This document shows, one piece after another, positions 48,119 through 54,874 of a DNA stretch of 64,000 nt (positions are counted from its first letter, which is position 1; every line of letters begins with the position of its first letter). Under the pieces are notes generated by a model that was not told the origin of the DNA, made no database searches, and saw nothing but the letters and a program-made list of their open reading frames with translations. The stretch is from Oscillospiraceae bacterium (lineage in GTDB: Bacteria; Bacillota; Clostridia; Oscillospirales; Oscillospiraceae). The position numbers were made by a program, and so were the translations under genes. The stretch is from NCBI GenBank assembly GCA_017519975.1, contig JAFWRM010000036.1, positions 27,603-91,602 on the forward strand, given 5' to 3'.

Positions 48119-48580
48119 ATGGCGATACTGAATAACGAATCCGGAAAGTACGCGGCTAATTTCGTACAGATGAGCCCCGGGCCCGCGATGGACCCCCAGT
48201 TCAAGGCCATTTACGACAAGTTTGCGAAGCGCATCATCTGGATGGACGGCAACGTCTGCCCGGGGGCGTTCCAGATGAACACCGCCTGGTACTTCGGTGT
48301 GCCAGAGCGGGATCCGATCTTTGAAGAGCACTGCCACAGTGACACGAGCGAGCTGGTGGGATTTTTCAGCAGCGACAAGGACGATCCGTACGACCTGGGA
48401 GGAAAGATCGAGTTCACCATCGACGGGGAGGCGCATCTGCTGACCCGGTCCACGATGATCTTCATTCCCGCGGGGGTGCCCCACAACCCCATGCGCATTC
48501 TGGAGGTCAACCGGCCCATCTTCCATTTCTCCGTAGTCATGGAAGAATCCTACAACGCGGACAAGGATATCTATAAATGA
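48119..48580 (+). CDS. Cupin-fold protein
   Basis: A 153-residue single-domain cupin. EEHCHSDTSELVGFFSSD gives the His-x-His...Glu metal pattern of cupin motif 1, and MIFIPAGVPHNPMRI is motif 2 with the third His. The ATG is six bases after the dehydrogenase stop and has AAGGAG upstream, so the two are co-translated. The role in the pathway is unknown; a lyase, isomerase or sensor for the hydroxy-acid substrate is possible. Confidence 0.72.
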   Translation: MAILNNESGKYAANFVQMSPGPAMDPQFKAIYDKFAKRIIWMDGNVCPGAFQMNTAWYFGVPERDPIFEEHCHSDTSELVGFFSSDKDDPYDLGGKIEFTIDGEAHLLTRSTMIFIPAGVPHNPMRILEVNRPIFHFSVVMEESYNADKDIYK

Positions 48581-48688
48581 TCCCTGCAGGCGCGTCCTGC
48601 CGGAACCGCGGGCAGCCCGCCCGGCCCGTCCGGAAACGGATGAGGCGGTGGGCGGGCCGGCGGCGATCAAAGAAAGGGAACCACGATC

Positions 48689-50275
48689 ATGTCTAAATTC
48701 GTATCACTGGAAGAGGCGATGTCCGTCATCCAGGACAACGCCACGCTGATCAGCGGCGGGTTCGGCTCCCTCGGGAGCCCGGAAGAGCTGTATTCCGGGC
48801 TCGCGGACCGGTTCCGCAGGGAAGGGCATCCCCGGAACATCGCCTTCGTCAGCAGCATCACGCCGGGTGACAAGACCGAGAGCCAGGAGCCCTACAAGGG
48901 GTATAACCTGGGCGCGAACAAGATCGCCATCGACGGGCTGCTGGGAAAGGTATGGGCCGGGAACATGACCGACGCCCGCGCCATCGCGTACATGGTGGGA
49001 GATAACCGGATCCCCGGCTATCTGCCGCCGATGGGCGTCATGTGCAATCTGTTCCGCTGTGCCGCGGGCGGCCGGCCGGGGCTGATCACGAAGGTCGGCC
49101 TGAACACGTTCGCCGATCCCAGGATCGACGGCTGCGCCTGCAACCAGAAGGCCAGAGAAGCCGGCAGCGTGGTGGAGCTGATGAACGTGGACGGAGAGGA
49201 ATATCTGTTCTACAAGGCGCCGCGTCCGGACGTGGCGTTCATCCGCGCGACCTACGCCGATGAGGACGGAAACCTGTCCATGATCCACGAGGCGTACATC
49301 GGCACGGAACTGGAGGTGGCCGCGGCCGCCCACAACAACGGCGGCGTCGTCATTGCCCAGGTAGAGGCCGTGGTACCGCGCAACTCCCTGAAGCTGCGGG
49401 ACATCCGCATCCATAACAAGCTCGTGGACTATATCGTGGTGGCGGAGGATCCGATGAACAGCCGCCAGTGCTACGCCACCGAGCGCTACCGTCCGGAGCT
49501 GTCCGGCGAGCAGAGGCTGACCGGCAACGCCACGAAGATCCTGCCCCTGGGGCTGAGAAAGATCATCGCCCGCCGGGGGGCCATGGAGCTGCGGCCGAAC
49601 ATCATCATCAACCTGGGAAGCGGCATTCCCTCCGGCATCGGCAGCGTCATCAGCGAAGAGGGCATCGGAGAAGGACTGACGCTGTCCGTAGAGTCCGGCC
49701 CGATGGGCGGTCAGGTACAGGAGGGGCTCTCCTTCCCGGGCGTCGCGAACGCGGAGTGCATGTTCAGCCAGACGGACTGCATCGATCTGTACGACGGCGG
49801 TCTGCTGGACATGGCGTTCCTCGGCGGCGCGGAGATCGACCGGGAGGGGAACGTCAACGTGTCTCAGTTTGCCGGGCGCTGCATCGGCGCCGGTGGATAC
49901 ATCGACATTTCGCAGAACGCGAAAAAGGTGTTCTTCCTGGGGCAGTTCACCGCCGGGAAGACGGACATCGAGTGCACCGGCAGCGGGCTGAAGATCAACC
50001 GCGACGGCGCCGTGAAGTTCGTGGAAAAGGTGCAGCAGATCACCTTTTCCGGCGCGTACGCGCGCCACGCGGGGCAGGAGATCATGTACATCACCGAGCG
50101 GGCGGTCTTCCGCCTGACGGACGAAGGGCTGGAACTGATCGAGATCGCCCCCGGCGTGGACCTGGAGAAGGACGTGCTGGGAAAGATGGCGTTCCGGCCG
50201 AAGGTCTCGCCCAATCTGAAGCTGATGGACGCCCGCCTGTTCCGGGAGGAGCCCATGGGGCTCAGAAACGACTGA
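48689..50275 (+). CDS. Class I acyl-CoA:carboxylate CoA-transferase (fused alpha-beta)
   Basis: A 528-residue CoA-transferase with both halves in one chain, like propionate/acetate CoA-transferases. The first half has SGGFGSLGSPEELYSGLADR. The second half carries NIIINLGSGIPSGIGSVI and the catalytic Glu, E335, in LSVESGPMGG, which forms the glutamyl-CoA intermediate. KKVFFLGQFTAGKTDIECTG belongs to the C-terminal conserved part. AAAGGGAA precedes the ATG. In the operon it could move CoA from the product of the BKACE reaction or from acetoacetyl-CoA to acetate, recovering acetyl-CoA. It is the last gene before a terminator. Confidence 0.9.
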   Translation: MSKFVSLEEAMSVIQDNATLISGGFGSLGSPEELYSGLADRFRREGHPRNIAFVSSITPGDKTESQEPYKGYNLGANKIAIDGLLGKVWAGNMTDARAIAYMVGDNRIPGYLPPMGVMCNLFRCAAGGRPGLITKVGLNTFADPRIDGCACNQKAREAGSVVELMNVDGEEYLFYKAPRPDVAFIRATYADEDGNLSMIHEAYIGTELEVAAAAHNNGGVVIAQVEAVVPRNSLKLRDIRIHNKLVDYIVVAEDPMNSRQCYATERYRPELSGEQRLTGNATKILPLGLRKIIARRGAMELRPNIIINLGSGIPSGIGSVISEEGIGEGLTLSVESGPMGGQVQEGLSFPGVANAECMFSQTDCIDLYDGGLLDMAFLGGAEIDREGNVNVSQFAGRCIGAGGYIDISQNAKKVFFLGQFTAGKTDIECTGSGLKINRDGAVKFVEKVQQITFSGAYARHAGQEIMYITERAVFRLTDEGLELIEIAPGVDLEKDVLGKMAFRPKVSPNLKLMDARLFREEPMGLRND

Positions 50276-50305
50276 GTTCCGTCTATGCAGGTCAGGAACA
50301 GAAGG

Positions 50306-50336
50306 AACCCCCGGGAGCGATGCTCCCGGGGGTTTC
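50306..50336. terminator. Terminator after the BKACE operon
   Basis: AACCCCCGGGAGC pairs with GCTCCCGGGGGTT around a three-base loop, with TTT after it. It lies between convergent genes. Confidence 0.9.
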
Positions 50337-50376
50337 GTTATTGTTCGGCAGGATAGAAGCGTGAGTGCGGACGTTG

Positions 50377-51075
50377 TCAGAACAGCACGCCCCAGAGAAG
50401 CGTCAGCGGAAATACCAGGATCATTCCCGGCAGGATGTTCAGCACCTTGAAATCCTTGATCTTCGCCACACGCAGGGCCGTAGCCGCGTTGACGATGCCG
50501 CTGATGCCGGAAAAATTCGCGACCATGTCGTCGTTCAGCAGGGGCATGACGGCCCTGGCGCAGAAGAAAAGCGCGAAGAATATGACCGCCTGCGGTACGC
50601 ATATGACGGAGGAGAATTTTCCGAGGGTGGTGGCGAACACCATAACGGTGAAGAAATCCAGCACCGCCTTGGCGATGAGCACGGAGCTGTCGCCCGTCAT
50701 GCCCTGGTTCAGGGCACCGAAGATGCCCGTGCCGCTCAGGCAGCAGATGACGAGCAGCGACAGGAACATGGACATGTATTCCTCCGAAGGGGAGGAAGAT
50801 TTCAGCATGAACTGGTTCAGCTTCGAGAAGGCGCGGCGAAGCGCGTCCTCCAGATAGACAAGCTCGCCGATCACCGTTCCCAGAATGAGGGACAGCACCA
50901 CGACGCCGATGGAGGCGCTTTTCGCGATCAGCGTGATGCCGATCGCCAGCAGAGACATGGAACTGATGAGCGTAACGCAGTCCTTGATCCGCTGCGGAAG
51001 CTTTTCTCCTACGGTGCCTCCCAACAGACCGCCGAGAAGCACTCCGGCTACATTTGCGATGATTCCTACGGGCAT
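50377..51075 (-). CDS. DUF554 family membrane protein
   Basis: A 232-residue membrane protein of the DUF554 (YdfK/YqgA) family with about seven helices. The N-terminus GIIANVAGVLLGGLLGGTVG and the MSLLAIGITLIAKSASIGVV and LSLILGTVIGELVYLEDAL segments match the family. The end contains FSGISGIVNAATALRVAKIK. Its role is unknown. It has AGGAG upstream and its own promoter. Confidence 0.88.
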   Translation of the reverse strand: MPVGIIANVAGVLLGGLLGGTVGEKLPQRIKDCVTLISSMSLLAIGITLIAKSASIGVVVLSLILGTVIGELVYLEDALRRAFSKLNQFMLKSSSPSEEYMSMFLSLLVICCLSGTGIFGALNQGMTGDSSVLIAKAVLDFFTVMVFATTLGKFSSVICVPQAVIFFALFFCARAVMPLLNDDMVANFSGISGIVNAATALRVAKIKDFKVLNILPGMILVFPLTLLWGVLF

Positions 51076-51116
51076 TGTGTATCACTCCTGAGGACTTGTT
51101 TGCGGTTCTTCTCAGG

Positions 51117-51144
51117 ATTATACCATCCGCAAAGGAAAAAACAA
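51117..51144 (-). promoter_or_regulatory. Promoter of the DUF554 gene
   Basis: On the minus strand, TTGTTT (51139-51144), 16 bases, TATAAT (51117-51122). Confidence 0.7.
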
Positions 51145-51193
51145 AGAGTGACGGGAAAAGAAATCCTGTCCTGCGCGGAAATCAGGCGCGGCG

Positions 51194-52081
51194 TCAGTCC
51201 ACCCGTTCGTCGCCCCAGAAGAACAGGGCCACGGTACCGGGGCCGGTATGGCTGCCGATCAGATTGCCCACGCTGTTGATCAGCACCTTCCCGTTCAGCC
51301 GGGGAAAGCGCTGCTCGATCAGGTCGGCCACGGCACGGGCGTCGTCCGGGCAGGCGGACATGGAGATGAAGCATTTGCCGGAATAATCCAGGCCGCCCTC
51401 CGCGTGCTCTTCCATCTTCTTTACGATCTCCCTGATGACCTTCTTCTTGGTGCGGATCTTGTGCCGGGGGATGAGCCGGCCGAGATTATCCATGTTCATC
51501 AGCGGGCAGATCTCGAGCAGGCCGCCGAACACGCCCGCCGTTTTCGAGATGCGGCCGCCCTTGACGAAGAAGGTGAGGTCGGAGGAGAAGAACCAGTGAT
51601 GAAGCTTCAGCCGGTTCGCCGTGAGCCACTCCGCCAGCTCCGCCGCGCTGAGGCCCTCGTCCCTTTTCGCCGCCGCCGTATCCATCAGCAGACCGTAACC
51701 GGAGGAGGCGCCCAGCGAATCGATCACGTACACTTCCCGCTCAGGATAGCGCTCCTTCAGGATCAGAGCGGCGTTCCGGGCGGAATTGATGGTGCCGGAG
51801 ATGCCGGAAGAGAGGCACACGTTGACGACGTCCTTCCCCTGTTCGAGGAACGGGGTGAAGAAGTCCACATATTCGGAAACGTTCACCTGTGAAGTGCGGG
51901 TATCGGCGCCGGCGCTCATGCGGGCGTAGAAATCCTCATGGGAGATGGTCTGACCGAGGTCGTCGGGGTACTCCACACCGTCGAGGAAGTAGTGGAAGCA
52001 GATGTACTTTACGTCAATGCTTTCAAAATGCTCTTTCGTCAGATCGGCGGGGGAGCAGCAGCTCAGAATATAGTCGCTCAT
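51194..52081 (-). CDS. DegV family fatty-acid-binding protein
   Basis: A 295-residue two-domain protein of the DegV/FakB family, which carries fatty acids to a kinase for phosphorylation. The first domain has DFYARMSAGADTRTSQVNVS with the Thr-Ser pair of the fatty-acid site, and VVNVCLSSGISGTINSARNA with the conserved SGT; VIDSLGASSGYGLLM follows. The second domain has KGGRISKTAGVFGGLLEICP, with the Arg-Ile-Ser mark, and ends NSVGNLIGSHTGPGTVALFF. The ATG at 52081 follows AAAGGAA. No fatty-acid kinase gene is near. Confidence 0.93.
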   Translation of the reverse strand: MSDYILSCCSPADLTKEHFESIDVKYICFHYFLDGVEYPDDLGQTISHEDFYARMSAGADTRTSQVNVSEYVDFFTPFLEQGKDVVNVCLSSGISGTINSARNAALILKERYPEREVYVIDSLGASSGYGLLMDTAAAKRDEGLSAAELAEWLTANRLKLHHWFFSSDLTFFVKGGRISKTAGVFGGLLEICPLMNMDNLGRLIPRHKIRTKKKVIREIVKKMEEHAEGGLDYSGKCFISMSACPDDARAVADLIEQRFPRLNGKVLINSVGNLIGSHTGPGTVALFFWGDERVD

Positions 52082-52155
52082 GATATCGTTCCTTTCCGGA
52101 CTGGCCGTGATTTTATATGCACCCTGAGCATAACCCGGCGCGGCGGCGGGTGCAA

Positions 52156-52256
52156 TCTACGGAAGTCCGGCGGACCTCTACCAAAGAAAAGCACGTGTAG
52201 AACCGGCCGGAAGGCTGCTCTACACGTGTAGGAAAACGGCTCTACGGACCGTAGAG
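52156..52256. promoter_or_regulatory. Cluster of TCTAC/GTAGA half-sites, several palindromic
   Basis: In about 100 bases TCTAC lies at 52156, 52177, 52219 and 52241, and the complement GTAGA/GTAGG at 52197, 52228 and 52251. CTACACGTGTAG (52220-52231) and CTCTACGG-A-CCGTAGAG (52240-52256) are perfect palindromes. The region separates the XRE gene from degV and could be an operator array or RNA structure. The last palindrome lies next to the XRE stop and may act as a weak terminator. Confidence 0.5.
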
Positions 52257-52257
52257 T

Positions 52258-52875
52258 TCAGTTTTTACGTCCATTTCCGTGCCAGGACCGGCGCCTGATC
52301 CGCAGGTTGCACGCCAGGAACACCAGCGCTTCCGTCGGTACCAGGATCAGGAACAGCTGCCAGGGGTGAGCGACGGGCAGAAAGAAATAGATGATGAGAA
52401 ACACAGAGACCACGAACAGGGCGATGACGTACTGCAGGCGCTTCGTGCGCCGGAACACGCACAGCAGGATCATGCAGGCCAGAATGGCCATGCTGAACGC
52501 GATCAGAAACAGCCGCCATTCGACGATGTTCATCAGCCACAGAGTGACGAAGGCGATGAGAAAGGCGGTGAAGACGCCGATCACGGCGACGGCAATCACC
52601 CGCTCCACGCTGTAGCGCACCTCCTCCACCCGGTTCTCCCGGGGGCGCTCCCATTCGTCGTGGGAGGAGAGAAGAAAATCCACGCTGACGGAGAAGATCT
52701 CCGCCAGACGGGTAAGGACATAGGCGTCCGGAATGGCCTCGCCGCGCTCCCATTTGGAGATCGTCTTGTCCGAATAGTTCAGCATTGAGCCAAGCTCTGC
52801 CTGTGTCAGCCCCCGTGCCGTGCGGAGCCGGATGATGTTGCTGGCTGAGACAAGTTTCAGCTCGTTCGGATCCAT
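52258..52875 (-). CDS. XRE-family regulator with C-terminal membrane domain
   Basis: A 205-residue protein with a Cro/C1-type helix-turn-helix at residues 10-68 (NIIRLRTARGLTQAELGSML, then SDKTISKWERGEAIPD) and an SVDFLL end typical of the family. From about residue 90 it has four or five hydrophobic helices, with short basic loops (FRRTKRLQY) and a basic tail. A DNA-binding domain held at the membrane suggests a sensor of envelope state or a ligand; this is inferred from layout. It has its own promoter. The palindrome cluster lies at its 3' end. Confidence 0.82.
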   Translation of the reverse strand: MDPNELKLVSASNIIRLRTARGLTQAELGSMLNYSDKTISKWERGEAIPDAYVLTRLAEIFSVSVDFLLSSHDEWERPRENRVEEVRYSVERVIAVAVIGVFTAFLIAFVTLWLMNIVEWRLFLIAFSMAILACMILLCVFRRTKRLQYVIALFVVSVFLIIYFFLPVAHPWQLFLILVPTEALVFLACNLRIRRRSWHGNGRKN

Positions 52876-52921
52876 ACGTCATACTCCTTCGACAGGAAAA
52901 AGCATCCTGAAAATCATGGAT

Positions 52922-52950
52922 ATTGTAACGGCTGAGGAGGTTCAAGTCAA
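52922..52950 (-). promoter_or_regulatory. Promoter of the membrane XRE regulator
   Basis: On the minus strand, TTGACT (52945-52950), 17 bases, TACAAT (52922-52927), about 45 bases before the start codon. Confidence 0.8.
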
Positions 52951-52967
52951 GGTGGGGAGGCCCGGCG

Positions 52968-54233
52968 TCACACTTCGCGGTTGTAAATGGCGGCCACATC
53001 CTTACGCCTGCCGCCGATGAAGAGCACCGCTGCGAGCAGACTGACGGCGTTGGCGATCACCGCGATGGGCCGTTCCGACACGCCCTTTGAGAGAATACCC
53101 GCGGCGCCCTGACCCAGCAGCATGCCCACGGTGCTCAGCGTGCCGAACACTCCGTTGAAGCGTCCCTTCTTCTCGTCCGGCACGTACTGCTGGGTGGAGG
53201 AGGCACGTATGTTGTAGGAGGTGATGCCCATCAGGCCCGACAGGAAGGTCATGACCATCATGATCGGGACAGGGAAGAAAAGGTAGGAACCCTCCAGAAC
53301 GGCGAGACAGATGTATACGCAGAAGGCGATGACGAATTTCTTCTCCACCGGCAGGCGGACGCGGTAATGAGCCGCGCCGCCCAGGAATCTCGCCAGGCTG
53401 GACATGCCCCATACCAGCATGTACATATATTCACCGTCGGTAAACGCCCGGCGGAAGTACGGCAGAGTGACCACCTGAGTCATGCCGCCGGTCAGCGCGG
53501 AAAAGAAGAAGTAAACTGCGATGGCCATGAGACCCCTCTCCGCCTTCAGGTAGGCGAGACCTTCCCGGAAATCGGAGGTGAAGCGGCGAAGAGGACGGGC
53601 GCTTTCCGAGCAGCCCCGGGCCTCAATGTAGTTCTCCTCTGCACGGATCCGGGTCTCCATGACGGCAGCGATGAAAAAGGATACCGTATTGGCCGCCAGA
53701 AGGGGTATGATGCCGAAAACCTTGTACACAAGAGTGGAGATCGGGACCATCACGGCGCTCAGTGTTTCCAGCGTGGAGGCTACGGAATACGCCTTGCGGA
53801 AGTTCCCTTCGCTGATGAGCAGGGGATAAAAGCTGTCGTACGCCACGCCATAGATCCCGTTGATCGCACCCAGCAGGAAGTTGGCCCCGGCCAGCAGCCA
53901 GAAGGAAAAATGCCCCGTATGCATCAGAAGGGCGACCGCGGCGAAAAGTCCGGCGGTGACGAAGTCCAGCGTGTAGATGGTCTTCTTTCTGGAAAAGCGG
54001 TCCAGAAAAGGGCCTATGAGGATCGGCGAGAGCGCGTTGGGCAGCATGAAGACCATGCCGTACACGGCGAACAGCAGCGTGGAACCGGTATAGTCCAGCA
54101 CCAGCAGATCCATGGCAAACCAGGACAGCGCGCTGCCCAGCATGGACACGACGGTCCCTATCGTGAGTATGGTAAAGTCCCGCGTCCACAGGGGCTGAGG
54201 GGCCGGCGCGGCTGTTTTCGTTTTATCCTGCAT
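52968..54233 (-). CDS. MFS transporter (macrolide-efflux-like)
   Basis: A 421-residue major facilitator with twelve predicted helices. FTILTIGTVVSMLGSALSWF forms helix 1; LDRFSRKKTIYTLD is the signature loop between helices 2 and 3. The overall pattern is that of drug exporters of the MefA/enterobactin-exporter type. Its ATG overlaps the end of the preceding XRE gene by 11 bases and AAAGGAGGG lies inside that gene, so the two are co-translated. Upstream is a 47-codon ORF with a terminator in front of the XRE gene, an arrangement found for antibiotic-induced pumps. Substrate not known. Confidence 0.85.
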   Translation of the reverse strand: MQDKTKTAAPAPQPLWTRDFTILTIGTVVSMLGSALSWFAMDLLVLDYTGSTLLFAVYGMVFMLPNALSPILIGPFLDRFSRKKTIYTLDFVTAGLFAAVALLMHTGHFSFWLLAGANFLLGAINGIYGVAYDSFYPLLISEGNFRKAYSVASTLETLSAVMVPISTLVYKVFGIIPLLAANTVSFFIAAVMETRIRAEENYIEARGCSESARPLRRFTSDFREGLAYLKAERGLMAIAVYFFFSALTGGMTQVVTLPYFRRAFTDGEYMYMLVWGMSSLARFLGGAAHYRVRLPVEKKFVIAFCVYICLAVLEGSYLFFPVPIMMVMTFLSGLMGITSYNIRASSTQQYVPDEKKGRFNGVFGTLSTVGMLLGQGAAGILSKGVSERPIAVIANAVSLLAAVLFIGGRRKDVAAIYNREV

Positions 54234-54516
54234 GGGGATCTCCCTCCTTTCCGTCCTCCGTCCCGGAACATACCAGGATCTCCTCCATCGACGTCCCCAG
54301 AAGACGGGAGAGGATCACCATGTTGTCCAGTGACGGCAGCGTTTCACCCCTCTGCCAACGGTAAATGGCCTGGGAGGAGCACAGTCCGAGCAGCCGCTGC
54401 AGATCACGGACGGAGTACCCCGCCGCAATGCGCAGCCGCTCTATGTTCCGGCCGGTGGCCGGAAGATCTATCGTCGGAAAGCACCCGCTTTCCGGATCCA
54501 TGATCGGTGATGACAT
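54223..54516 (-). CDS. Small XRE-family regulator
   Basis: A 97-residue DNA-binding protein. The helix-turn-helix spans about residues 24-78: NIERLRIAAGYSVRDLQRLL, then SSQAIYRWQRGETLP, then LDNMVILSRLLGTSMEEIL. I chose the ATG at 54516; the in-frame GTG at 54534 lies inside the terminator hairpin. The Shine-Dalgarno GAGAGGGGG is the 3' arm of that hairpin, so folding would also hide the ribosome site. It is translationally coupled to the MFS gene. Confidence 0.82.
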   Translation of the reverse strand: MSSPIMDPESGCFPTIDLPATGRNIERLRIAAGYSVRDLQRLLGLCSSQAIYRWQRGETLPSLDNMVILSRLLGTSMEEILVCSGTEDGKEGDPHAG

Positions 54517-54517
54517 G

Positions 54518-54545
54518 AAAAAACCCCCTCTCACGCGAGAAGGGG
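54518..54545 (-). terminator. Terminator/attenuator overlapping the XRE ribosome site
   Basis: On the minus strand CCCCTTCTC-GCGT-GAGAGGGGG is a 9-bp stem followed by TTTTTT, ending one base before the XRE start codon. It lies between the 47-codon ORF and the XRE gene, and its 3' arm is the only Shine-Dalgarno-like sequence of that gene. Confidence 0.75.
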
Positions 54546-54564
54546 ATCATGACACGATGATCGG

Positions 54565-54708
54565 TCAGAAGTGCGCGGCGATGCGCTTCCAACGTCCGTT
54601 CCCGCATGAAAAATGACATAGTCTGCCCGTAAGAACACAGACGGGCCCGCAATTGGCGGCGATACTGCCGTTTCTGTTCCGGCTGTAAAGCGATTTCAAA
54701 AAGCTCAT
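54565..54708 (-). CDS. 47-codon ORF with four cysteines: leader peptide or small peptide
   Basis: A short frame starting at ATG 54708, with AAAGGAG seven bases upstream, and ending at TGA 54565. It encodes a basic peptide (MSFLKSLYSRNRNG at the start) with Cys at 20, 24, 31 and 35, and a WKR motif near the end. A good promoter lies 41 bases upstream and a terminator 20 bases downstream that masks the ribosome site of the XRE gene. The most economical reading is a leader peptide that controls the XRE-MFS pair by attenuation. A secreted or modified Cys peptide exported by the MFS protein is the alternative. No homologue is recognised; coding is supported by signals, not by family. Confidence 0.5.
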   Translation of the reverse strand: MSFLKSLYSRNRNGSIAANCGPVCVLTGRLCHFSCGNGRWKRIAAHF

Positions 54709-54748
54709 CACGGCACTCCTTTCCGGGCGTAAGCCCAAAACTTTATTC

Positions 54749-54777
54749 TTTATAGCACAGTTTCTGCGGTTTGTCTA
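54749..54777 (-). promoter_or_regulatory. Promoter of the leader-XRE-MFS unit
   Basis: On the minus strand, TAGACA (54772-54777), 17 bases, TATAAA (54749-54754). Confidence 0.7.
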
Positions 54778-54821
54778 TAAACCTGTGGTTGAAAACTGCG
54801 TTATCCGTTCCAGCCGCGGAA

Positions 54822-54853
54822 AACGCGCCCGCGGATTCCTCCGCGGGCGCGTT
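54822..54853 (-). terminator. Terminator after the flavoprotein-hydrolase gene
   Basis: AACGCGCCCGCGG and CCGCGGGCGCGTT form a perfect 13-bp stem with a six-base loop; on the minus strand the stem ends in TTTT. Confidence 0.85.
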
Positions 54854-54874
54854 GCCGGTATCATGGGAGAGAGA

